A stretch of 64,000 nucleotides of DNA from an uncultured Robinsoniella sp. (GTDB lineage: Bacteria; Bacillota; Clostridia; Lachnospirales; Lachnospiraceae), in contig UQCR01000016.1 of the NCBI GenBank assembly GCA_900539655.1, positions 16,733 through 80,732 of the forward strand. Reading direction: 5' to 3'. The position numbers and the translations under genes were made by a program. Position 1 is the first letter of the stretch; each line of letters begins with the position of its first letter. Shown here piece after piece: positions 57,427-64,000 of the stretch. A model generated the notes under the pieces. It was not told the DNA's origin, searched no databases, and worked only from the letters and a program-made list of their open reading frames with translations.

Positions 57427-58260
57427 TTATCCCTTTACAGCTCCGTCTACCAATCCTTTCACAATATATTTTTGAGCAAATATAAAGAAAAGAACCACCG
57501 GAATCATGGACAACACCGCAGCTGCAAAAGCCAGGTTATAGTTCGAGGAATACTGTCCAAAGAAAACATACTGCTGTATCGGAATGGTTTTCACCGCATC
57601 TTTTTGCAGAACCAGCAGCGATACATTGAATTCATTCCAGGTCCAGAGAGTCATCAGCGTTGCAATCGTAAAGGTAATGGGTTTTAGAAGAGGAAAAATA
57701 ATACTCCAGAATATCTTTCCCCCCGTACACCCTTCCATTTTCGCTGCCTCTTCCAATTCTACGGGAAGTGCTTTAACAAACCCCGTATAAAGCATTACTG
57801 CAAAAGGAAGATTCACAGCCGCAACAATGATCATGACACCCACATGGGTGTTGAGCATCCCCAGTGATTTAAACATCTTATAAATAGGGATCATGACGGT
57901 CTGGAAGGGAAGCATCATCGAAGCCATTAATACCATTTCATATATCTTCATTGATCGTTTGTGATAAAACCTTCCAATGGCATATCCAGCGGTAGAAGCA
58001 CACAATACAATCAGTGCAACCGTACCTACGGTGATCAGAATACTGTTTAAAAAGCTCTGAGCAATTTTAGCCTGCTCCGCTGCCTGGGCGAAATTTTCAA
58101 AATGCAAGACTTGGGGAAGTCCCAATACATTCCCGGTTGTCTCCTGCGGAGTCTTAAATGATAATAGAATACTGATTAAAAATGGTGCCAGAAAGACAAG
58201 GGCAAGCAGATAAACCACAAGATTCACTGCAACAACACCTGGTTTAAACTTTTTTCTCAT
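57427..58260 (-). CDS. Sugar ABC transporter permease, MalG type
   Basis: 277 residues, six membrane helices, ending in the basic tail typical of MalG proteins. The EAA loop Glu-Glu-Ala-Ala-Lys-Met-Glu-Gly-Cys-x8-Pro-Leu-Leu-Lys-Pro contacts the ATPase. Its ATG is one base beyond the MalF-type stop region (58260 versus 58262). No ATPase gene lies in the window, so a shared MsmK-type ATPase is likely. Confidence 0.92.
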   Translation of the reverse strand: MRKKFKPGVVAVNLVVYLLALVFLAPFLISILLSFKTPQETTGNVLGLPQVLHFENFAQAAEQAKIAQSFLNSILITVGTVALIVLCASTAGYAIGRFYHKRSMKIYEMVLMASMMLPFQTVMIPIYKMFKSLGMLNTHVGVMIIVAAVNLPFAVMLYTGFVKALPVELEEAAKMEGCTGGKIFWSIIFPLLKPITFTIATLMTLWTWNEFNVSLLVLQKDAVKTIPIQQYVFFGQYSSNYNLAFAAAVLSMIPVVLFFIFAQKYIVKGLVDGAVKG

Positions 58261-58261
58261 C

Positions 58262-59104
58262 TTAATACTCCACCTCTCTTCTTCGGAAAAATCTCAGCAT
58301 CAATGTTCCAATGAGAGCCAGCATAATCATAAATACAAACGATACTGCCTGTCCATATCCTGCCTTTTGGAAAGAAAACAGGTTTTTGTAAATATAAATA
58401 GCAAGTGTTTCGGAAGATCCCGCCGGGCCTCCCCCTGTTGCCGCCATTACGGTTCCAAATTCACGAAGTGCAGTCGTAAAGGTTAACGTAATACAGATCG
58501 TAAAAGTCGGAATCAGCATAGGCAGCGTCACATACCGGAATTGCTGCCATAAAGTCGCCCCGTCTATTGCCGATGCTTCATAGTACATATCAGGAATGTT
58601 ATCCAGCCCTGCCATGTAAATAATCAGATTGGAACCGACAGCATTCCAAAGTGCAATGATGATGATCCCCGGTAACACTGTAGAAGGATTTCCCAGGAGG
58701 CTATGTATTCCGAAAACCGCTGAAAATACATCTTTGTAAATAAATCCCCAGACAAATGCAGCGAGCACAGAGCTGAGTACCATGGGAATAAAGAACACCG
58801 TTTTCAGAACCTTGCTTCCTTTGATCCATTTGTTTAATAATAATGCCAGAACCAGAGACAACAGATTATTCAGCGCCGTATATCCGATCCCATAAACGAA
58901 TGTATTTTTAATCGGCTGCAATACACTTTTATCCGTAAAAAATGTCTTGAAATTCTGCAGTCCGTTATAATGGTACGTTTGGGAAATTCCGTCCCAATCC
59001 GTAAACGCAATATTGATACCCATAATAAAAGGAATTACAATAGCAAAAGTAAATAAAAGGGCAGACGGCAATGCAAATAGAAGATAACTTTTGTTTGATT
59101 TCAT
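58262..59104 (-). CDS. Sugar ABC transporter permease, MalF type
   Basis: 280 residues with six membrane helices. EAA loop Tyr-Glu-Ala-Ser-Ala-Ile-Asp-Gly-Ala-x8-Thr-Leu-Pro-Met-Leu-Ile-Pro near residue 178. Forms the heteromeric channel with the MalG-type protein. ATG 59104 has GGAAAGGATGAG upstream, 69 bases after the binding protein stop, beyond a strong hairpin. Confidence 0.92.
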   Translation of the reverse strand: MKSNKSYLLFALPSALLFTFAIVIPFIMGINIAFTDWDGISQTYHYNGLQNFKTFFTDKSVLQPIKNTFVYGIGYTALNNLLSLVLALLLNKWIKGSKVLKTVFFIPMVLSSVLAAFVWGFIYKDVFSAVFGIHSLLGNPSTVLPGIIIIALWNAVGSNLIIYMAGLDNIPDMYYEASAIDGATLWQQFRYVTLPMLIPTFTICITLTFTTALREFGTVMAATGGGPAGSSETLAIYIYKNLFSFQKAGYGQAVSFVFMIMLALIGTLMLRFFRRREVEY

Positions 59105-59121
59105 ATTCTCATCCTTTCCTC

Positions 59122-59160
59122 TCCCACACCCCGAATTTATAACACACTCGGGATGTGGGA
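59122..59160 (-). promoter_or_regulatory. Stable intercistronic hairpin
   Basis: TCCCACA-C-CCCGA pairs with TCGGG-A-TGTGGGA, 12 pairs with one mismatch, and lacks a good T tract. It sits between the binding protein and permease genes, a usual place for mRNA-protecting hairpins that let the binding protein exceed the permeases. Confidence 0.65.
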
Positions 59161-59173
59161 TTATAGAAATATT

Positions 59174-60472
59174 CTATTTACTTTCAGCCCCTGCAATTCG
59201 GTCAAATTCTTCATCCAAATTCTTAAGCAGTGTCTCCACATCCTTCTCTTCAGACAGCAGATGTTTAGAAACTAAAGTTTCAACAGCAGTTCTGTATTCA
59301 TTTGGGAAATTATGATCAATGGAACCCTGGCTGAATGTCTTCCCGCTTTCCACATAGGCATTGATATCCTGCAGCGCCGGATCATTTTCCGGTGCTTTTG
59401 CCCCCTTTACAATCGTTGGTGTATGAGATAATTCCGAACCTCTGGTGGCAGCTTCCGGCGATGAAATATAAGCCAGGAATTTAAGAGCCGCCTCCTTATT
59501 CGGAGAATCACTGTAAACTCCCGAGCCGGATGCTGCCGACTGGATAACCATTACGGTATCATCCGCATTGTTACTGTAAGGCAATGCAAAGATTCCAAGG
59601 TTCACATCAGGATTCTTGCCCTGTACATGCGTAACTGCCCAGTTGCCGCACAAAATCATTGCTGCTTTTCCCGTTGCCACCAAATCTCCGGCACCATTCC
59701 AGTCTGTTCCAAATGGATCATCATTCGTATACTGAAAGCGGTCTGTAAAACGCTGGAACTCATCTCTCCACAGATCACTGTCCACAAATTTTTTCTTTCT
59801 GCCAGTCATGTCCGTAATCGCATTTTCGTCCTTGGCTAGTACAGATGAGATATAGTCCGTCTGTAAATTTCCGGATATACACCAGGATTCTTTAAAGCCA
59901 TTGGCAATGGGAATAATACCGGCAGCCTGCAGTTTCTGGCATGCAGCATCAAATTCATCTATTGTTTCTGGTACCTCCTGTATCCCCGCCTTCTCAAACA
60001 AATCTTTGTCATAGGTGACGCACATCGTACCAAATGAATTTGATACCGCCATCACTTTATCATCCACCGTCAGGCTTGCAAGATCCTTTTTATCAAAGTT
60101 CTTCATAAATTCTTCATTGGAAAGATCCGTAAGATATCCGTTCTTTGCAAATGATTTTAACAAATCCCCTTCCACATACATAAGATCCGGCGCATCCCCG
60201 CTTGCAATTTTTGTCTGCACAGATGTCACATAATTATCAAAAGCCAACCTCTGGATATCCACCTTTATATTGGGGTTTTCTTCCATAAACTTCTTCGCCA
60301 TCTCGTCTTCCCACTGAGTATCTGTATCCTGCCCCGTATTTTTCATCCAGGTAATCGTTACATTCTTTTCCTCTGTGTTCCCGGCTTTTGCTTCATTTTG
60401 TGCCCCTGAGCATCCCGTACACAATCCGGCTAACAATGTACCTATAATAACCGTTGCTAAAACTCTTTTCAT
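59174..60472 (-). CDS. Sugar-binding lipoprotein of ABC transporter
   Basis: 432 residues from ATG 60472, chosen because AGGAGGAATGGAAT precedes it and it places the signal peptide first; a longer frame upstream is spurious. Lipobox Leu-Cys-Thr-Gly-Cys gives an N-terminal lipidated Cys. Family 1 solute-binding protein plan: Thr-Trp-Met-Lys-Asn-Thr, Asp-Leu-Met-Tyr-Val-Glu-Gly, Gly-Lys-Ala-Ala-Met-Ile-Leu-Cys-Gly-Asn-Trp. Captures an oligosaccharide for the two permeases. First gene after the regulator pair. Confidence 0.92.
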   Translation of the reverse strand: MKRVLATVIIGTLLAGLCTGCSGAQNEAKAGNTEEKNVTITWMKNTGQDTDTQWEDEMAKKFMEENPNIKVDIQRLAFDNYVTSVQTKIASGDAPDLMYVEGDLLKSFAKNGYLTDLSNEEFMKNFDKKDLASLTVDDKVMAVSNSFGTMCVTYDKDLFEKAGIQEVPETIDEFDAACQKLQAAGIIPIANGFKESWCISGNLQTDYISSVLAKDENAITDMTGRKKKFVDSDLWRDEFQRFTDRFQYTNDDPFGTDWNGAGDLVATGKAAMILCGNWAVTHVQGKNPDVNLGIFALPYSNNADDTVMVIQSAASGSGVYSDSPNKEAALKFLAYISSPEAATRGSELSHTPTIVKGAKAPENDPALQDINAYVESGKTFSQGSIDHNFPNEYRTAVETLVSKHLLSEEKDVETLLKNLDEEFDRIAGAESK

Positions 60473-60606
60473 ATTCCATTCCTCCTGTATCTTTTGATAG
60501 GTATATTGTAAGTCCTGTACCGGCAGTGGAACAATTAACAAATTATCCATTTCTTTCACTATTTACGGTTCTTTTAATTTCTCAGATTCTATTATTTTTA
60601 TGTTCA

Positions 60607-62163
60607 TTACCTTTTATGGTTCTTAAACTCCTGTACTGTCATATTTGTCATCTTCTTAAAAGTAGTAGAAAAGTAAGTGGTATTTTTAAATCCCACAGCC
60701 TCCGCGATCTCATATACTTTCATACCGGTATCCGCGATCAGCTCTTTTGCAAACTCAATCCGGCATCGATTCATATAGGTCACCATATTCTCTCCCGTTT
60801 CTTTCTTAAATAAATTTGACAAATAATTTTCACTGAGCCCTATATCCCCAGCCACATCTTTTAAATTAAGATCCTCTTTAAAATGTTCCTTTATGTAATT
60901 AACTGCTCGGGAAATATCCTTGCTGTAAACCTTTTTTCCATCCATCATAACCTCATATACCGGTCTTAAGTACTTATTCAGTGCTTCTATTTTCCCATGA
61001 AATTTGTCTTCTTTCTCTAAAGAATCCTTTAGCCTTTCTAAATCCACGGATGATATTCTCTTAATGTATTTCTTTTTCAGGATCTCTGTATAAATAAAAA
61101 TATAAATATCCTGCAACAGCTTATTCAGATATGCCACCCCTGGCTGTGCCAGCAATATTTCCTCTTCCAAATGATGCAATGCTGCCAGAAGTCCTTCCAT
61201 GTCCTGATGGAATACTGCATTTTGCAGCGACGCATAATCTACTCTTACTACCTGTCCCTCCATATCGCTGCTTTGAAATCTGTAATCATACATCTGATCT
61301 TTCCCCAGATATACACTTCTGTCACATGCCGTTTCTGCCTGCCTATAAGCCTCACTTATTCCCTCCCACTTGTAGCAGAAATCACTTGCTCCCAAGGTAA
61401 CTTCCTGATAATTCTTTTCCTTTAAGTATTGATAGATATCCATCATAAATGCCAGCTTATCCTCATGTACCTCACTCATACTCTTGATGGTACCAAAATC
61501 ATATATCAAAAATCCGCTGCATTCATTCATCTGGCAAAATGCCAGTCCACAGGGTTTTCTTCTTTTTAAATTATAAAGTATGTCCTTCTCCAATGCCTGA
61601 TTGGTCTTGATAATAAATACGCAAATCTGCACTTCTCTTCCAATGCCTAAAAGTTCCATACATGTTCGCAGCTGTTCCTTAGAATACTCCTTACCTTCCA
61701 CAATACTTTTCAGAAATCCTTCAATAAAAAAGTTCTCTTTATGCAAAATAAACTGCTGGCGTTCTTTTTCTTTCTGCTTCTGCAGCAATTTATTTTTCAT
61801 TTCTGCGATCACCTGCTCCGTTTTCGCTTCCTCCATGTCATACTTTAAAATATAGTCTTCGGCTCCGCACTTTAAAGATTCCTTTACAAATTCAAAGTCA
61901 TCATAAGCACTTAATGCAACAAATAGCACATCTGGAAATTCTTTTTTGGCAACCTTAATAAAATCTACTCCATTCATAAGCGGCATACTCATATCCGTGA
62001 CAACCAGATCAAACTGGTCCTGGTGCATTAGATCCAATGCCTGTCTCCCATTTACCGCTTCCGCTGTAATTGCAAAATTATATTTTTTCCAGGGCAGCAT
62101 CTCCCTGGCAGCATACCTGAAATTCTGATCATCATCAACAATTAAAACCTTATAATTGTTCAT
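60607..62163 (-). CDS. Response regulator with AraC-type output (YesN-like)
   Basis: 518 residues. Receiver domain: Ile-Val-Asp-Asp-Asp near residue 9, phospho-Asp in Val-Val-Thr-Asp-Met-Ser-Met-Pro near 56, Lys at ~105. A central region (~130-400) links to two helix-turn-helix units at the C-terminus (Leu-Lys-Asp-Val-Ala-Gly-Asp-Ile-Gly-Leu-Ser-Glu-Asn-Tyr-Leu-Ser and Ile-Ala-Glu-Ala-Val-Gly-Phe-Lys). It is the partner of the kinase, overlapping it by 14 bases, and likely activates the transporter/glycosidase operon downstream. Confidence 0.93.
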   Translation of the reverse strand: MNNYKVLIVDDDQNFRYAAREMLPWKKYNFAITAEAVNGRQALDLMHQDQFDLVVTDMSMPLMNGVDFIKVAKKEFPDVLFVALSAYDDFEFVKESLKCGAEDYILKYDMEEAKTEQVIAEMKNKLLQKQKEKERQQFILHKENFFIEGFLKSIVEGKEYSKEQLRTCMELLGIGREVQICVFIIKTNQALEKDILYNLKRRKPCGLAFCQMNECSGFLIYDFGTIKSMSEVHEDKLAFMMDIYQYLKEKNYQEVTLGASDFCYKWEGISEAYRQAETACDRSVYLGKDQMYDYRFQSSDMEGQVVRVDYASLQNAVFHQDMEGLLAALHHLEEEILLAQPGVAYLNKLLQDIYIFIYTEILKKKYIKRISSVDLERLKDSLEKEDKFHGKIEALNKYLRPVYEVMMDGKKVYSKDISRAVNYIKEHFKEDLNLKDVAGDIGLSENYLSNLFKKETGENMVTYMNRCRIEFAKELIADTGMKVYEIAEAVGFKNTTYFSTTFKKMTNMTVQEFKNHKR

Positions 62164-63946
62164 ACATCCCCACCTCCTTCATATCCGAATAGAATGGCAG
62201 CCTTATTTCTATCTTTGTTCCTTTACCTTCCTCACTTGTAATATGAAATTCAAATTCATTCTTATAATAAGCAGCTAATCTTTCCATTACAATCTTTATG
62301 CCAATGCTGTTAAACCCCTTATACTTTTTCTCTTGATGCAAAATCTCATCCAGCCTTTCTTTTGAAAATCCTACACCATTATCCTCAATTTTTAAAACTA
62401 TAACCTGCTCTGTTGATAGGATTTTAATCGTTATCTTCCCCTCTCCAGTTGACATATCTATTCCATGGTATATAGAATTTTCCACTAACGGCTGCAATAT
62501 AAAACCCAGCACTTTAAGTTCTTTTGCGAGTGGATCCACTTCATAGACAACCTGAAAAGCATCCCCATACTTTGCCTTCTGTAAAAATATATACTGTTGT
62601 ATGTAATTAACTTCTTCTTCAACGGTAATAAATGCATCTGTTTTTTTAATGGCAAATTTCATGAGTGAGATGACCGAATCCACCATGCTCTCCACTTCCA
62701 CATCCTGCTTTTTGTGCGCAAGCCATTTTACAGATCCCAGCGTGTTATACAGAAAATGGGGATTAATCTGTGCCTGAAGCGCTTTAAATTCAGCCTCCTC
62801 TTTGGCAAACTTTTCTTTTGCAAGGTTATCAATCAAATTCTCAATCTGGACAGACATATAGTTAAATTGCAATCCAAGCATACCAATTTCATCATAACTA
62901 ACAGGACGAACTCTTGCCTTAAAATCCCCTTTTTCGATCCTCTTCATGTTTTCTTCCATTAATGTTAAATTTCTGGTAATCGTCTTGGATATAATCCAGG
63001 TAAATAATACGGCAAATCCAATACTCACCAAAGCAATCAACGCAGCCGCCAGGAACATAAGCTCCTCTTTTTTCATCAGCTCCCGAACTTTAATCAGACT
63101 TACCACATGCCACTGCTTCTTACTGCTCAAAATACTCGTTACCTGATACTCCTCTTTCTCATAATGAACTCTGTAATTTTTCAAAAAATAATCCTGATCT
63201 TTATCAAATACAACCCCCTTTAAAGGTTCATTCTCTAAATCATAGCAATAATTCTGAAGTACTTCCGCCTGAGAATTAGTAATAATCAAATTCTCATTGG
63301 ACAACAGCTCATCTCCCCTGTCAATAAAGTCAAAAAATGACTGGTTCATAAAAAAGCACAGCAGTCCGTTCTCCTCAAAATTCCTGTCGTTTACGATCAG
63401 CCTTACAAATACTATCTCTCCATCCAAAACTGTCCATGCAATCGGACTACTTTTCTTCACCAGCCCTCTCAAATCATTCAATTTCTCCTTTGATTCCGCT
63501 ACATCTTGCACCTCAGTCCCGCTTCTGGTAAACTGATATACCATCCCATACTTAGATTCCAGAATTGCCGCCCTGGAATACTGATAAAGAGAAGGCTGCT
63601 GAATAATAGTGTCAGCAAAATTAGTATTCTTCTCCTCATATTCAACAGAATCATCTTCCAAGTTTTTCTGAGACAACAATTCCTTCGTACTCTGAAAATT
63701 AACAATACGATAAGAAGTACTTTCAAACTCCGCAATTCGTTCATCCAGATTATAAGCAATCTGCTTAACAAGATTACTCGACAGCTTCTCAGCATTTCCC
63801 ACCATAATCTCTTTAAATATAATAATACCTGCAATTCCAGAACACAAAATCCCAAACACGCTGACAAATATAAGGGAAATCATAATCTTCTTTTTTAACT
63901 TCATGTTCTTCAGTTGTTTAATCTTAAGTAATATATTATCCCACAT
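62150..63946 (-). CDS. Sensor histidine kinase, YesM/LytS type
   Basis: 598 residues. Two membrane helices (~20-40 and ~290-312) enclose an extracellular sensing domain; then HAMP (~315-370), coiled coil, His_kinase H box Ala-Gln-Ile-Asn-Pro-His-Phe-Leu-Tyr-Asn-Thr-Leu (~398), N box Gln-Pro-Leu-Val-Glu-Asn-Ser-Ile-Tyr-His-Gly, and G box Asp-Asn-Gly-Val-Gly-Phe. Start at ATG 63946 has no strong ribosome site; ATG 14 codons later (Met-Lys-Leu-Lys-Lys-Lys) is an alternative. It probably senses the sugar or its binding protein and phosphorylates the overlapping regulator. Confidence 0.92.
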   Translation of the reverse strand: MWDNILLKIKQLKNMKLKKKIMISLIFVSVFGILCSGIAGIIIFKEIMVGNAEKLSSNLVKQIAYNLDERIAEFESTSYRIVNFQSTKELLSQKNLEDDSVEYEEKNTNFADTIIQQPSLYQYSRAAILESKYGMVYQFTRSGTEVQDVAESKEKLNDLRGLVKKSSPIAWTVLDGEIVFVRLIVNDRNFEENGLLCFFMNQSFFDFIDRGDELLSNENLIITNSQAEVLQNYCYDLENEPLKGVVFDKDQDYFLKNYRVHYEKEEYQVTSILSSKKQWHVVSLIKVRELMKKEELMFLAAALIALVSIGFAVLFTWIISKTITRNLTLMEENMKRIEKGDFKARVRPVSYDEIGMLGLQFNYMSVQIENLIDNLAKEKFAKEEAEFKALQAQINPHFLYNTLGSVKWLAHKKQDVEVESMVDSVISLMKFAIKKTDAFITVEEEVNYIQQYIFLQKAKYGDAFQVVYEVDPLAKELKVLGFILQPLVENSIYHGIDMSTGEGKITIKILSTEQVIVLKIEDNGVGFSKERLDEILHQEKKYKGFNSIGIKIVMERLAAYYKNEFEFHITSEEGKGTKIEIRLPFYSDMKEVGMYEQL

Positions 63947-64000
63947 TATTTTCGCTTTTTAGAAAGGTTCATTCACTTACCAACTTTATCAGTAAATAAA

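Overview
The window is low-GC Gram-positive DNA, most likely a spore-forming Clostridia/Lachnospiraceae chromosome. The evidence is A+T-rich codons, strong GGAGG ribosome sites, dipicolinate synthase genes, BspA-like and S8 peptidase proteins of gut Firmicutes type, and YesM/YesN-type sugar regulation. Bases 1 to about 47,450 hold the late genes of a long-tailed siphovirus-like prophage, nearly all on the + strand. Bases 47,461-49,690 hold short minus-strand accessory genes. From the tRNA-Trp at 50,405 the DNA is ordinary host chromosome, all on the minus strand. No integrase is visible, so the other prophage end lies left of the window.

Phage layout: head-tail connector, tail tube and small neck genes (5-6,531), with a RuvC-like nuclease and a paired-hairpin RNA element among them. 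Then a giant tape measure gene (6,577-19,261), a small protein resembling the tape measure C-terminus, Dit (19,549), Tal (20,343), and two large tail-tip/fibre proteins (23,659 and 26,183). Next comes an accessory stretch (32,939-39,245): a secreted leucine-rich-repeat protein with its own promoter, a 52-bp tandem structured repeat, an immunoglobulin-like three-gene module, and a cluster around an ATPase-like protein that has lost its Walker A motif. The late genes then resume with DUF1617/DUF4376-like proteins, the lysis module (CmpB-like membrane protein, coiled-coil membrane protein, holin), an S8 protease, more tail proteins, and a three-part endolysin (45,624).

The most unusual feature is a 3,046-bp insertion at 8,866-11,911 inside the tape measure gene. 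Its first 450 bases fold by eye as a group I self-splicing intron: P3, P4, P5, P7, P8, the P3/P7 pseudoknot, and a guide that contacts both exons. Splicing would restore one frame of 3,212 codons. The intron shows no homing endonuclease. It carries a near-consensus LexA box followed by a tightly coupled three-gene operon: STAS plus GHKL-type ATPase, DUF4325 STAS-like protein, and PIN nuclease. An antisense zinc-ribbon gene follows. I read this as a DNA-damage-inducible partner-switch/nuclease cassette carried by a ribozyme; I know of no description of this combination.

Host region: tRNA-Trp with its terminator, a membrane metallophosphoesterase, asparagine synthetase, dipicolinate synthase B and A (the spore DPA pathway), a remnant of the tRNA-Trp 3' end, and a sugar-use locus. 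In transcription order that locus is sensor kinase, AraC-type response regulator, lipoprotein binding protein, two permeases and a GH78-like glycosidase. All calls are from reading the sequence; no database search or folding program was run.
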